NCBI RefSeq assembly: GCF_019090095.1
Contig: NZ_JAGQFP010000002.1
Span: 1,240,001 to 1,304,000 of the forward strand
Direction of reading: 5' to 3'
Source of the DNA: Stutzerimonas stutzeri
GTDB taxonomy: Bacteria > Pseudomonadota > Gammaproteobacteria > Pseudomonadales > Pseudomonadaceae
DNA: 64,000 nt
The translations under genes and the position numbers were made by a program. The notes under the pieces are model-generated. The model was given only the letters and a program-made list of their open reading frames with translations, was not told the origin of the DNA and ran no database searches. Shown one piece after another: positions 39,812 to 48,983 of the stretch (its first letter is position 1; each line of letters begins with the position of its first letter).

Positions 39812-40327
39812 ATGAATCTTCCACAGGTAAGCGGTGCTGCCAGCACCGCTCCGGCTGACATTCAGCACCTGTCGTTCCGGGTGCGCCAGGCACGTTATGC
39901 GCTGCCTATCGAACTGGTGCGCGAGATCATCGAGTACGGGCAGATCACCGGTGTGCCGATGATGCCGGCGTGCATCCACGGGGTGATCAACCTGCGCGGC
40001 AACGTCGTGCCGGTGCTCGACCTGGCCGCACGCTTCGGTATGGAGCGCACGGTACCGGGCAAGCGGACCTGCATCGTCATCATCGAGCTGGACCTGAATG
40101 ATTCGCTGCAACGCATCGGCCTGGTGGTCGATGCGGTCGACGCGGTACTGGATATCCAGGGCTCCGATGTCGAACCCGCGCCGGCGTTCGGTGCTGGGAT
40201 CCGCACGGAGTTCATCGCCGGCATGGCGCGTGACGAACGCGGCTTTACCATCATTCTGGACGTGCGCAAGGTGTTGTCGCTGGACGACATACTGCAGATC
40301 AGCCAGGCGATGGCGCAGGCGAGCTGA
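39812..40327 (+). CDS. cheW: Chemotaxis coupling protein CheW
   Basis: A 171-residue scaffold that links MCP arrays to CheA. The start is ATG 39812 behind AGGGGGC. SH3-like CheW features are ARYALPIELVREIIEYGQIT, CIHGVINLRGNVVPVLDLAARFG, and GLVVDAVDAVLDIQGSDVEP. It is separated by 10 bp from the MCP stop and 2 bp from cheR. Confidence 0.95.
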   Translation: MNLPQVSGAASTAPADIQHLSFRVRQARYALPIELVREIIEYGQITGVPMMPACIHGVINLRGNVVPVLDLAARFGMERTVPGKRTCIVIIELDLNDSLQRIGLVVDAVDAVLDIQGSDVEPAPAFGAGIRTEFIAGMARDERGFTIILDVRKVLSLDDILQISQAMAQAS

Positions 40328-40329
40328 GC

Positions 40330-41136
40330 ATGCCGACGTCAAGCCTGCCGGTGCTGGGCGAGCAGGAGTTCCGCTTCCTGCAGCAACTGATGGCCGAGGC
40401 GTCGGGCATTCATCTGAGCGACAGCAAGCGGCCGCTGGTGGCCGGTCGCCTGATGCGCCGGTTGCGCGCATTGAACCTGAGCAGCTACCGCGACTACCTG
40501 GTGTTGCTCAGGGATCCGACCAAGCAGGCCGAGCAGCGGCTGGTGATCGACCTGCTGACCACCAACGAAACCTACTTCTTCCGCGAACCGCAGCATTTTC
40601 AGTTCCTCGCCCATTGGCTGGAAGGCCGGCGCGAGCCGCTGCGCCTCTGGAGCGCGGCCTGCTCGTCGGGCGAGGAGCCCTACACCCTGGCCATGGTGCT
40701 GGCCGAACATGGCCCGGCGGACTGGTCGATCCTCGGCAGCGACCTCAGCCGCACGGTGTTGGAAAAGGCGCAGGCGGCGATTTACCCGATGGATGAGTCG
40801 AGCAATTTCCCGTCTGGCTGGCTCAAGCGTCACTGCCTGCGGGGTATTGGCGATCACGAGGGCGAGTTTCGCCTCGGCCACGGGTTGCGCGAGCGGGTGC
40901 GCTTTCGCGAGCTCAATCTGATGCGGCCGTTGCCTGATGATGTCGGCAGCCACGACGTCATCTTCCTGCGCAATGTGCTGATCTATTTCAGTGCCGAGGA
41001 CAAACGCGCCATCGTGGCCCGCCTGATCGAACGGCTGCGCGCGGGCGGCTTGTTGTTCATCGGCCATGCGGAAAGCCTGCATGGCTTTGGGCTGCCACTG
41101 CGCAGCGTGGCGCCCTCGGTCTTTCAGCGCCTATGA
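40330..41136 (+). CDS. cheR: Chemoreceptor methyltransferase CheR
   Basis: SAM-dependent methylation of MCP glutamates. 268 residues. The N-terminal helical domain is followed by IDLLTTNETYFFREPQHF, the SAM motif RLWSAACSSGEEPYTLAMVL, and SHDVIFLRNVLIYFSAEDKR. It overlaps cheD by 4 bp. No TPR tail is present. Confidence 0.96.
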   Translation: MPTSSLPVLGEQEFRFLQQLMAEASGIHLSDSKRPLVAGRLMRRLRALNLSSYRDYLVLLRDPTKQAEQRLVIDLLTTNETYFFREPQHFQFLAHWLEGRREPLRLWSAACSSGEEPYTLAMVLAEHGPADWSILGSDLSRTVLEKAQAAIYPMDESSNFPSGWLKRHCLRGIGDHEGEFRLGHGLRERVRFRELNLMRPLPDDVGSHDVIFLRNVLIYFSAEDKRAIVARLIERLRAGGLLFIGHAESLHGFGLPLRSVAPSVFQRL

Positions 41137-41615
41137 ACACGCCCCGTTTTCTCATGCCCGGCCAATACCTGTTCGGCCAGCATCCCGAGCCGGTGGTGAC
41201 GCTGCTCGGCTCATGCGTGGCTGTCGTCCTGTGGCATCCGCGGCGTCAACTGCTTGCCGTGAGCCATTTCGTGGTGCCTGGCGGCGCCTTCGAGCGGGAC
41301 GACGATACCCGCAGCGGTGAAGCGGTGTTCGCCCGGCTGCAGCAGGACATGGTCCGTCACCGCACCGCGCCCGATGAGTATCGCAAGGGCCTTTATGGCG
41401 GCGGGTCCTGCCTGCAGCCGGGCAGGCACAGCAACCTCCAGATCGGCCTCAGGAACATCGCCTTCGCCCGCGAGCGGTTCGCGCGGCTCGGCTGGCACGC
41501 CGACGACGAACAGCTTGGTGGTCTGGGTTATCGGCGTTTGACCGCCGACGGTCGGGACGGGCGCCTGGTCTGCCAGTCCTTCACTCCCCCTCAATTGCTG
41601 GAAGGCACCGCATGA
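41133..41615 (+). CDS. cheD: Chemoreceptor glutamine deamidase CheD
   Basis: Deamidates Gln residues of MCPs to Glu. 160 residues with the catalytic Cys28 and His45 in [17 protein letters not shown] and [12 protein letters not shown], plus [13 protein letters not shown] and [14 protein letters not shown]. CheD in this context is typical of alternative chemosensory clusters. It overlaps cheR and cheB by 4 bp each. Confidence 0.95.
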   Translation: MNTPRFLMPGQYLFGQHPEPVVTLLGSCVAVVLWHPRRQLLAVSHFVVPGGAFERDDDTRSGEAVFARLQQDMVRHRTAPDEYRKGLYGGGSCLQPGRHSNLQIGLRNIAFARERFARLGWHADDEQLGGLGYRRLTADGRDGRLVCQSFTPPQLLEGTA

Positions 41616-42667
41616 TCAAGGTGTTTATCGTCGATGACTCGGCGCTGGTGCGTCAGGTGCTTTCGGCCTGCCTAAAAAACCACCCGAACATCGAGGTGAT
41701 CGGGCAAGCCGCCGATCCGCTGTTCGCGCTGGAAAAGATGCAGCGCAACTGGCCCGATGTGCTGGTGCTCGACGTCGAGATGCCGCGCATGGACGGCATC
41801 ACCTTTCTGCGCAAGTTGATGGCCGAGCGCCCGACGCCGACGATCATCTGCTCGACGCTGACCGAGGCGGGCGCGGCCATCACCCTTGAAGCCTTTGCCG
41901 CTGGCGCCGTGGGCGTGTTCACCAAGGCCCGGCTCGGCCTGAAAGACAGCCTGTTGCAGCTCTCCAACGACCTCATCAAGCAGATCCAGCAGGCGGCCGC
42001 GACCCGGCCGCGGGTGACCGCTGCACGAAGCACGCCGGCTGTTTCCCCCGCGCGCCCGGCGGAGCCGGCAGCCAGCGCCCTGACCACCACCGACCGGGTG
42101 GTGGCGCTGGGTACATCGACCGGCGGTACTCAGGCGCTGGAGCTGGTGCTCAAACAGCTGCGCGTGGATTCGCCGGGCATCGTCATCGTTCAGCACATGC
42201 CGGAGAAATTCACCGCCGCCTTCGCTCAGCGTCTCGACAGCCTCTGCCAGATCGAGGTGCGCGAAGCCCGCCATCTGGATCGCGTGCGCTCCGGGCTGGC
42301 GCTGGTGGCGCCTGGCGGCAAGCACATGCAGCTCAAACGCAGCGGCGCGCAGTACTTCGTCGAGGTGCTCGACGGGCCGCCGGTCAACCGGCACAAGCCG
42401 TCGGTGGACGTGCTGTTTCGCTCCGTCGCCCGTCATGCCGGGCATAACGCCCTAGGGGTGATCATGACCGGCATGGGTGACGACGGCGCCCGCGGCCTGC
42501 TGGCCATGCGCGAGGCCGGTGCGCGTACGGTGGCTCAGGACGAAGCCAGCTGTGTCGTGTTTGGAATGCCCAAGGAGGCCTTGCAGGTAGGCGCGGCGCA
42601 GTGCACCGAGTCGCTGGAGAACCTGCCGCGGCTGATCACCGACTACGCCCGCGCAGTGCTGGGCTGA
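41612..42667 (+). CDS. cheB: Chemotaxis methylesterase/glutaminase CheB
   Basis: A 351-residue two-domain enzyme that removes MCP methyl groups when phosphorylated by CheA. The receiver has Asp8/9 ([10 protein letters not shown]) and phospho-Asp54 ([14 protein letters not shown]). After a linker of about 45 residues rich in Ala and Pro, the esterase domain shows the catalytic Ser in [12 protein letters not shown], His in [17 protein letters not shown] and Asp in [15 protein letters not shown]. Last gene of the operon; the following 177 bp contain no terminator with a T-run. Confidence 0.96.
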   Translation: MIKVFIVDDSALVRQVLSACLKNHPNIEVIGQAADPLFALEKMQRNWPDVLVLDVEMPRMDGITFLRKLMAERPTPTIICSTLTEAGAAITLEAFAAGAVGVFTKARLGLKDSLLQLSNDLIKQIQQAAATRPRVTAARSTPAVSPARPAEPAASALTTTDRVVALGTSTGGTQALELVLKQLRVDSPGIVIVQHMPEKFTAAFAQRLDSLCQIEVREARHLDRVRSGLALVAPGGKHMQLKRSGAQYFVEVLDGPPVNRHKPSVDVLFRSVARHAGHNALGVIMTGMGDDGARGLLAMREAGARTVAQDEASCVVFGMPKEALQVGAAQCTESLENLPRLITDYARAVLG

Positions 42668-42756
42668 TCGCCGGCGAGCCGAGGACCGCTTCGGCGCGTG
42701 CCTCGGCGTCCGATTCGACATCATCCTGCAGCCTTATGCCGGGGCATTCATTCGTG

Positions 42757-42830
42757 GCGGTTTGATTGTGAGTGAGGGTGGCCTGGCCGACACTCGCCCG
42801 ATCGCGTGCAACGCATCCAATCAAAACCGC
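42757..42830 (+). promoter_or_regulatory. Inverted repeat in the leader of the SDR gene
   Basis: GCGGTTTGATTG (42757-42768) pairs with CAATCAAAACCGC (42818-42830) with a single bulged base, and the right arm ends one base before the GGAGGAT ribosome site. It could be an operator pair or an RNA stem that controls ribosome access. Confidence 0.4.
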
Positions 42831-42844
42831 TGGAGGATATCCGA

Positions 42845-43756
42845 ATGAGTGAAGCCATTCGCTTCGAAGACAAGGTGGTCGTGGTGACGGGCGCCGGTGG
42901 TGGCCTCGGCCGCGCCCATGCGCTGGCGTTTGCCCGCCACGGGGCGAAGGTGGTGGTCAACGATCTGGGCGGCAGCGCCCAGGGCGAGGGCGCCAATGCC
43001 TCGGCGGCCGATCGCGTGGTCGAGGAGATCCGCCAGGCGGGGGGCACCGCGGTGGCCAACCATGACTCGGTGACCGATGGCGACAAGATCATCCAGCAGG
43101 CGCTGGACAGCTTCGGCCGTATCGACGTGGTGGTGAACAACGCCGGCATCCTGCGCGACAAGACCTTTCACAAGATGGAAGACGCGGACTGGGACCTGGT
43201 CTATCGCGTACACGTCGAGGGCGCCTACAAGGTGACTCGCGCCGCATGGCCGCACATGCGCGAGCAGGGCTACGGCCGGGTGATCTTCACCGCGTCGACG
43301 TCCGGCATCTACGGCAACTTCGGCCAGTCCAACTACGGCATGGCCAAGCTGGGGCTCTACGGCCTGACCCGCACCCTGGCGCTGGAAGGGCGCAAGAACA
43401 ACATCCTGGTTAACGCCATCGCCCCCACCGGCGGCACGCGCATGACCGAGGGGCTGATCCCGCCGCAGGTGTTCGAACAGCTGAAGCCCGAGCTGGTGAG
43501 CCCACTGGTGGTGTTCCTTGCCAGCGAGCAGTGCCAGGAAACCTCCGGCCTGTTCGAAGTGGGTGGTGGCTGGATGGGCAAGGTGCGCTGGGAGCGCAGC
43601 CTGGGCGTCGGCTTCGATCCCAAGGCCGGCTTCGATGCCGAAGACGTGGCCGCCAACTGGCAGCAGATCTGCGATTTCGAGAATGCAGCGCATCCGGCCG
43701 ACAACATCGAAGCGCTCAAGGAAATGATGGCCAACCTGCAGAAACACGCCGGTTGA
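42845..43756 (+). CDS. SDR family (3R)-hydroxyacyl-CoA dehydrogenase-like protein
   Basis: A 303-residue short-chain dehydrogenase. ATG 42845 follows GGAGGAT. The NAD-binding TGAGGGLGRAHALAFARHGA, NNAG (VVVNNAGILRDKTFHKM) and the catalytic Ser-Tyr-Lys set in TASTSGIYGNFGQSNYGMAK are complete. It matches the dehydrogenase part of peroxisomal multifunctional enzyme type 2, acting on hydroxyacyl-CoA, including a C-terminal extension after residue 245. The substrate in this organism is not known. Convergent with the SulP gene. Confidence 0.88.
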   Translation: MSEAIRFEDKVVVVTGAGGGLGRAHALAFARHGAKVVVNDLGGSAQGEGANASAADRVVEEIRQAGGTAVANHDSVTDGDKIIQQALDSFGRIDVVVNNAGILRDKTFHKMEDADWDLVYRVHVEGAYKVTRAAWPHMREQGYGRVIFTASTSGIYGNFGQSNYGMAKLGLYGLTRTLALEGRKNNILVNAIAPTGGTRMTEGLIPPQVFEQLKPELVSPLVVFLASEQCQETSGLFEVGGGWMGKVRWERSLGVGFDPKAGFDAEDVAANWQQICDFENAAHPADNIEALKEMMANLQKHAG

Positions 43757-43806
43757 TGCTGCATCCGGGGCGCGAGCGCCGCGCCCTGTTTGCCCGTGGC
43801 GCGGCG

Positions 43807-45537
43807 TCAGGTCGCCGCGCCGGCTGGATCCTCCGGCAACAGGCGCAAGGCCTTGGCACGCGCCTGGGCGAGATCGCGCACGTGATACAGCTGGCCTTCG
43901 AGTCGATGAATGCCGGCTCGGCGCAACTTGAGGCGCACCCGCGCGTTGCTTCCGCTGAGAATCAGCGCAACACCCAGCTTGCGGTAGTCGAGCAACAGGT
44001 TTTCCAGCGCCGCCAGAGCGGTCATGTCCAGCAGCGGCACACCGCTGATATCGACGATGACGACCCGCACCTGCGGGTTGAAACGGCGCAGCACGCCGAG
44101 GGCTTTCTCCGCCGCGCCGAAGAACAGCGGGCCGCGAATGGCATAGGCGGCGACATGCTCGGGCAGGTCCTCCAGCAGGCGATGCTGACGGCGCGACAGT
44201 GCGGTGGTGTCGGTCAGCTCGCTCATGCGCTTGATGAACAGCCCGGCAGCCAGCAGCAGGCCCACTCCGACCGCCAGTACCATGTCGAACAGCACCGTCA
44301 GGACCAGGCAGGTCAGCAAGACCAGCACATCGCTGCGCGGGGCGATGCGCAGCGTCCGCACCACATGCGGGGCCTCGCTCATGTTCCACGCGACCATGAT
44401 CAGCAGTGCTGCCAGCGACGCCATCGGCAGGTAGCTGAACAAGGGGGCCAGCCAGAGCACCGCGACCAGAACCACACCCGCATGGATCATCGCGGCCAGT
44501 GGCGAGCGCGCACCGGCGCGCACGTTGGTGGCGCTGCGGGCAATCGCCGCGGTGGCGGTGATGCCACCGAACAAGGGCGCCGCCAGGTTGCCGATGCCCT
44601 GGCCGAGCAGTTCGGCATTGGGGTCGTGCTGGCTGCCGGTCATGCCGTCGGCAACCACTGCGCAGAGCAGCGACTCGATGGCGCCGAGCATGGCGATGGC
44701 GAAGGCGGGCGCGAGCAGCTGGTGGAACAGCTCGAAATTCAGCGTCAACGGCTGGCCATCGGGGCCGGGCAGCTGCCAGGGCCAGGCGAACTCGGGCAAG
44801 AACGGTGGGATGCCGGGGTGCGATACGCCGTCGACGCTGTAGCTGAAACGCTCGCCCAGCGTGGCCACGGGCACGCCGGCGTGCTCCAGCGCCACGGCCA
44901 CCAGCGCACCGACCAACAACGCCACCAGATGCCCCGGGACCTTCGGGACCAGACGCGGCCAGATCACCAGGACGGCAAGGCACAACCCGGCGATCAGCGT
45001 ATCGCCGGGTTGTATGCCAGGCAGGGCGCTGACCAGCAGGCTCAGCTGTTCGAGATAATGCTGCGGCTGCGCGGAGAGGCTGAGTCCGAACGCGTCCTTG
45101 AGTTGCAGGGTCGCGATGACGATCCCAATGCCGGCGGTAAAGCCCAGGGTGACCGGATAAGGCACGAAGGCGATCAGCTTGCCCGCGCGCAGCAGCCCCA
45201 GCGCAATGAGGATCAGCCCGGCGAGCATGGTGCACAGCAACAGGCCGCCGAGGCCGAACTGTTGGGTAATCGGCAGCAGGATTACCACGAACGCCGCCGT
45301 CGGCCCGGAGACGTTGAAACGCGAACCACCGGTCAGAGCAATCAGCGGCGAAGCCATCAACACCGTATACAGACCATGTTGCGGTGCGACACCCACAGCG
45401 ATCGCCAGGGCCATGGCCAGTGGAATGGCAATGACGCCAACCGTCAGGCCCGCGACGATGTCGCCGCGCAGTTCAGCGCCGCCGTAGCCCGTTTGCAGGG
45501 TATGGTGCCAGGCGGCGAACAGCGGCGGAATCTTCAT
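43807..45537 (-). CDS. SulP family anion transporter with STAS domain (DauA-like)
   Basis: A 576-residue transporter. ATG 45537 (MKIPPLFAAWHHTLQTGYGG) follows AAGGAG. It has about 12-14 membrane helices with the SLC26 signature GGAELRGDIVAGLTVGVIAI, FNVSGPTAAFVVILLPITQQ, and LGQGIGNLAAPLFGGITATA. The C-terminal STAS domain has VVIVDISGVPLLDMTALAAL. DauA of E. coli carries dicarboxylates, while others carry sulfate or bicarbonate; the substrate cannot be settled here. Divergent from the PA4642-family gene across 193 bp. Confidence 0.92.
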   Translation of the reverse strand: MKIPPLFAAWHHTLQTGYGGAELRGDIVAGLTVGVIAIPLAMALAIAVGVAPQHGLYTVLMASPLIALTGGSRFNVSGPTAAFVVILLPITQQFGLGGLLLCTMLAGLILIALGLLRAGKLIAFVPYPVTLGFTAGIGIVIATLQLKDAFGLSLSAQPQHYLEQLSLLVSALPGIQPGDTLIAGLCLAVLVIWPRLVPKVPGHLVALLVGALVAVALEHAGVPVATLGERFSYSVDGVSHPGIPPFLPEFAWPWQLPGPDGQPLTLNFELFHQLLAPAFAIAMLGAIESLLCAVVADGMTGSQHDPNAELLGQGIGNLAAPLFGGITATAAIARSATNVRAGARSPLAAMIHAGVVLVAVLWLAPLFSYLPMASLAALLIMVAWNMSEAPHVVRTLRIAPRSDVLVLLTCLVLTVLFDMVLAVGVGLLLAAGLFIKRMSELTDTTALSRRQHRLLEDLPEHVAAYAIRGPLFFGAAEKALGVLRRFNPQVRVVIVDISGVPLLDMTALAALENLLLDYRKLGVALILSGSNARVRLKLRRAGIHRLEGQLYHVRDLAQARAKALRLLPEDPAGAAT

Positions 45538-45730
45538 CCCAGATACTCCTTGTGCGCAAAGCGCCAGTATATGCCCGACCTCCATGGAGAAGGCTGTCCG
45601 AGCGCAATATCGAGGGCAAATCGAGGATTTTCGCGTACGACCTTCGTCGCAAGGCCTTCTGGCGCGTTGAGTGCGATGGCCTCGCAGAGTAAACTGCCGC
45701 CCCCGTAAGGCCCGTCGGACCGGAGAAACC

Positions 45731-46018
45731 ATGCGTAAAGACAAACAAAAGGTGATCGGTGAAGAAATCAGCGATGACTCGATCAAGTTGTTTCTCGATC
45801 CGGAACCGGCCGATGACACGCCGCCGTCGCTGCACAAGCTGATCAAGGCCTATCGCGGTTTGCGGGTGGATGATTTCGAGCGTTTCGTCAGCTTCTTTGT
45901 CGAAGCGGGATACGACCTGAACGCCAAGGATGCACAAGGGCGCGATTTCGTGGCGCTGGTAGGCGATCAGCGTCAGGCTGAGCCCTATATCGAACTGATC
46001 AAGGCCGCTCGCGGTTGA
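45731..46018 (+). CDS. PA4642 family small conserved protein
   Basis: A 95-residue soluble protein from ATG 45731 (MRKDKQKVIGEEISDDSIKL). It is predicted helical, with KLIKAYRGLRVDDFERFVSF and EAGYDLNAKDAQGRDFVALV, the latter resembling a single ankyrin-like repeat. The family is restricted to pseudomonads and relatives and lies next to mqo there as here. The function is unknown. Confidence 0.85.
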   Translation: MRKDKQKVIGEEISDDSIKLFLDPEPADDTPPSLHKLIKAYRGLRVDDFERFVSFFVEAGYDLNAKDAQGRDFVALVGDQRQAEPYIELIKAARG

Positions 46019-46241
46019 GTGCCTGGGCCTCGGCAAGGTAACTGCCGAGGCTGTAACACCCGTTGCAACGGCTGCTCGCGCGCACGATCCGGCAGCCACA
46101 ATCGATTTTCTCGCTGCACGTGCCCCGTTGAGCCCAGGCCTGTCGCCCCGCTCCGGGAAGCTTCGGAGCGAGAGGGAGGAGGCCAAAAGCCGTTCTCCCG
46201 ACAGCGGGTCGGACTCTTCGGAGGCCGGCCTTCGGGCACAA
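45999..46241 (-). CDS. Putative Cys-rich small protein (uncertain)
   Basis: A minus-strand frame of about 80 residues within the 337-bp gap before mqo. Its C-terminal part looks gene-like, with CSEKIDCGCRIVRASSRCNG then CYSLGSYLAEAQALNRERP. It overlaps the tail of the PA4642-family gene by 20 bp on the opposite strand. The only start in frame is a TTG without a good ribosome site. A strong GGAGGAGG precedes ATG 46257 in another frame, so a frameshift or programmed slip would be needed to join them. A stem (46027-46051) lies within the frame. Confidence 0.35.
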   Translation of the reverse strand: MCPKAGLRRVRPAVGRTAFGLLPLAPKLPGAGRQAWAQRGTCSEKIDCGCRIVRASSRCNGCYSLGSYLAEAQALNRERP

Positions 46242-46355
46242 GCCCGAGCAGCGGCATAGAGACCTCCTCCGTTTCTAGCCGCCTGGCTGGTGGTTCTACA
46301 CGATCGCGTACTGCGGTCGTGACAGTTTAATGCTGTGATTCTGGAGAACGCGTTG

Positions 46356-47846
46356 ATGACGCAACACGATAGCGAAGCCGTGGATTTGGTGCTGGTGGGA
46401 GCTGGCATCATGAGTGCGACTCTGGCTGTACTGCTCAAGGAGCTCGATCCCAACATCAAGCTGGAAATCGTCGAGTTGCAGGAATCCGGGGCCGTTGAAA
46501 GCTCGAATCCCTGGAACAATGCCGGAACCGGTCACGCCGGACTGTGCGAGCTGAACTACACCCCGGACAACAAAGACGGCCCGATCGATATCAAGAAAGC
46601 CGTCACGATCAACACCCAGTTCGAGGTCTCCAAGCAATTCTGGGCCTACCTGACGGGACGCGAGGGCTTCGGCAGCCCGCGTGATTTCCTCAATGCCGTA
46701 CCGCATCTGAGCTTCGTCCGTGGCCCGAAGAACATCGATTTCCTCAAGCGCCGCTTCGATGCCCTGATCAAGCATCACGCGTTCGAAGACATGGTCTACA
46801 CCGAAGACCGCGCCACGATGGAAGAGTGGATGCCGCTGATGATGCCGGGGCGTCCCGTCGACGAGCCGATCGCAGCCACCCGCGCCATGAACGGCACCGA
46901 CGTCAACTTCGGCGAACTGACCCGACAGATGCTCGTCTACCTCGCCAGCAAGCCGGGCGTGAAGCTGTCGTACTTCCAGAAGGTCACCGGACTCGAGCGC
47001 CATGGCAAAGGCTGGCGCGTGGAGATCAAGAACACGCGCGACGGTGCCAACCGCCAGCTCGAAGCCGGTTTCGTCTTCCTGGGCGCTGGCGGAGCGGCGT
47101 TGCCGCTGCTGCAGATGTCCAACATCGAAGAAGGCAAGGGCTACGGTGGCTTCCCGGTCAGTGGCCAGTGGTTGCGCTGCGATAACCCGGAGATCGTCAA
47201 ACAGCATCAGGCCAAGGTCTACAGCCTGGCCGCCGTCGGCGCGCCACCGATGTCCGTCCCGCACCTCGATACCCGCGTGGTCGATGGCAAGAAGTCGCTG
47301 CTGTTCGGACCCTATGCCGGCTTCACCACCAAGTTCCTCAAGCACGGCTCGCCGCTGGATCTGCCCATGTCGATCCGTCCGGGCAATCTCAAGCCGATGC
47401 TCGCCGTGGCGCGCGACAACATGGACCTGACCCGTTACCTGATCAAGGAAGTGCGGCAGTCTATGGAAGACCGCCTGGAAACCTTGCGCGGCTTCTACCC
47501 GGAGGCCAAGGCCGAAGATTGGCGGCTGGAAGTTGCGGGTCAGCGCGTGCAGATCATCAAGCGCGACCCGAAGAAGGGCGGGATCCTGCAATTCGGTACC
47601 GAGCTGGTGTCGGCCAAGGACGGTTCCATCGCCGCCCTGCTGGGCGCTTCGCCGGGGGCTTCGGTGACCGTATCGATCATGCTCGATCTGATCGAGCGCT
47701 GCTTTCCGGAGCAGGCGAAGAGCGAAGCCTGGAGCCGCAAGCTGGGTGAGATCTTCCCGGCTCGCGAGAAAGTGCTGGAAACCGATGCCGCGGCTTACCG
47801 TGAGGTGACCGCCCTGGTCGACAAACGTCTGGGCCTGGCCGACTAA
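46356..47846 (+). CDS. mqo: Malate:quinone oxidoreductase
   Basis: Membrane-associated FAD enzyme that oxidises malate to oxaloacetate and reduces quinone, replacing or supplementing NAD-malate dehydrogenase in the TCA cycle. 496 residues from ATG 46356 ([20 protein letters not shown]) with GGAG upstream; the earlier GTG 46335 lies ahead of that site. FAD-binding [19 protein letters not shown], the [15 protein letters not shown] motif, and [19 protein letters not shown] are typical. A short stem (46299-46321) lies in its leader, and a strong terminator follows. Confidence 0.97.
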   Translation: MTQHDSEAVDLVLVGAGIMSATLAVLLKELDPNIKLEIVELQESGAVESSNPWNNAGTGHAGLCELNYTPDNKDGPIDIKKAVTINTQFEVSKQFWAYLTGREGFGSPRDFLNAVPHLSFVRGPKNIDFLKRRFDALIKHHAFEDMVYTEDRATMEEWMPLMMPGRPVDEPIAATRAMNGTDVNFGELTRQMLVYLASKPGVKLSYFQKVTGLERHGKGWRVEIKNTRDGANRQLEAGFVFLGAGGAALPLLQMSNIEEGKGYGGFPVSGQWLRCDNPEIVKQHQAKVYSLAAVGAPPMSVPHLDTRVVDGKKSLLFGPYAGFTTKFLKHGSPLDLPMSIRPGNLKPMLAVARDNMDLTRYLIKEVRQSMEDRLETLRGFYPEAKAEDWRLEVAGQRVQIIKRDPKKGGILQFGTELVSAKDGSIAALLGASPGASVTVSIMLDLIERCFPEQAKSEAWSRKLGEIFPAREKVLETDAAAYREVTALVDKRLGLAD

Positions 47847-47864
47847 GCCGATTGGCCGATCCGA

Positions 47865-47898
47865 GCCGCGCCACCCTCAGGGGTCGCGCGGCTTTTTT
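47865..47898 (+). terminator. Rho-independent terminator of mqo
   Basis: GCCGCGC (47865-47871) pairs with GCGCGGC (47886-47892), followed by six T residues. The T-run runs into the stop codon of the convergent small gene. Confidence 0.9.
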
Positions 47899-48103
47899 AT
47901 GCAGCGCGGTTCGGCAGGCTTGGCTGTGAGGCAGGCGTCAACGGCTGGCCGAGCATAGCGAGGTGGGCTTCGCCAACCTCTACCCAGCGCTCGCCGCGTG
48001 GACGCTCGGTGGCGGTCAGCAGCATGCGGCAGTGTTGCTGGTCGTCGAGCAGTGCGTAATGGCGTCGCGCCGGACGTGAAAAAAGCCGGGTCAGCAAGAA
48101 CAT
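47897..48103 (-). CDS. Small hypothetical protein, 68 residues
   Basis: ATG 48103 has CAGGAG upstream. The N-terminus is basic and hydrophobic (MFLLTRLFSRPARRHYALLD), followed by DQQHCRMLLTATERPRGERW and a short hydrophilic tail. It resembles small unannotated pseudomonad proteins in composition but I recognise no domain. It is convergent with mqo. Confidence 0.6.
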   Translation of the reverse strand: MFLLTRLFSRPARRHYALLDDQQHCRMLLTATERPRGERWVEVGEAHLAMLGQPLTPASQPSLPNRAA

Positions 48104-48267
48104 GGGGGCAACTCCTGAAGGGGTCGACCGGTTATCCCACGCCGGGGTTACCGTTCGATGAACGGAACGTTGCCGGTGCCGAAAGGGTCTTTAGTGCGAC
48201 TGCTGTCAGGCGCTCGCGGTGCTGGTTATACTGCGCGCCATTCATCCCTCATCTGGAGAAAAACAGC

Positions 48268-48852
48268 ATGCTGAAACGCCTGTTGTTCAGCTTCGCCGCG
48301 GTGTCGGCACTGGCGCTGGCCGGTTGCGCCCACAGCCCCCAACAGCTCGATCCGAGCCCGAAGATCACCGGCACCATCAACCCGGTCGGACAGGGGCAAC
48401 CGGTATCGGTGCGGGTGGTCGATGGCCGTCCGTCCACGACCTTGGGCACTCGAGGCGGCCTGTATCCGGAAACCAGCGCGGTGATCGTACCGAAGGAGAA
48501 GGTGCTGCCCAAGCTGCAGGCCGAGACCGAAGCCGCAGTTCGCCTGCTCGGCTTCACCCCGTCGCCCAATGCCTATAACGCGCCGCAGCTGACCCTGACC
48601 CTGGCCGAGCTGAAGTACCAGTCGCCGAAAGAAGGCCTCTATGTCACGGAAGCGACCATTGGCGCCACGTTCCGCATCGAGGTGCAGAACGGCGGGCGGC
48701 GTTACACGGGCCGCTATGGCGCGTCGCTGGACCAGCGGTTCGGTATGGCGCCGAACGAGCAGACCAATACCAAACTGGTCAGCGAGGTATTGAGCGATGC
48801 GCTGAGCCGAGTGTTCCGCGACCAGAACATCGGCCAGGTACTGAGCCAGTAA
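48268..48852 (+). CDS. YajG family lipoprotein
   Basis: A 194-residue outer-membrane-type lipoprotein from ATG 48268. The signal MLKRLLFSFAAVSALALAGC ends in a lipobox, making Cys20 the lipid-bearing residue. The mature part fits YajG: VSVRVVDGRPSTTLGTRGG, LTLTLAELKYQSPKEGLYVT and the C-terminal TNTKLVSEVLSDALSRVF. The function is unknown even in E. coli. It ends at a strong terminator. Confidence 0.88.
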   Translation: MLKRLLFSFAAVSALALAGCAHSPQQLDPSPKITGTINPVGQGQPVSVRVVDGRPSTTLGTRGGLYPETSAVIVPKEKVLPKLQAETEAAVRLLGFTPSPNAYNAPQLTLTLAELKYQSPKEGLYVTEATIGATFRIEVQNGGRRYTGRYGASLDQRFGMAPNEQTNTKLVSEVLSDALSRVFRDQNIGQVLSQ

Positions 48853-48878
48853 TCGCGACGCTTGCACCGCTGGCTGCA

Positions 48879-48912
48879 CAAAAAAAAGCCCGCCTCGCAG
48901 CGGGTTTTTTTT
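48879..48912. terminator. Bidirectional rho-independent terminator
   Basis: CCCGC (48889-48893) and GCGGG (48900-48904) form the stem, with an A-run on the left and a T-run on the right, between the convergent YajG and DUF1329 genes. Confidence 0.9.
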
Positions 48913-48983
48913 GTCATCCAAGAGGCGTGACGTTCTGCATGGAAACAGCATGCCCTGGCGGCCAGGGCGTGCCGTTGTCGGGA

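Noticed and set aside
37630..39861. 743-residue minus-strand frame across cheA and the second MCP
   Set aside because: Antisense shadow of two well-supported genes; rich in His, Gly and Arg as expected from reversed GC-rich codons.
42821..45708. Long frames on both strands (804 and 725 residues) over the SDR and SulP genes
   Set aside because: The SulP and SDR frames have all family motifs; the long alternatives cross gene borders and show no domains.
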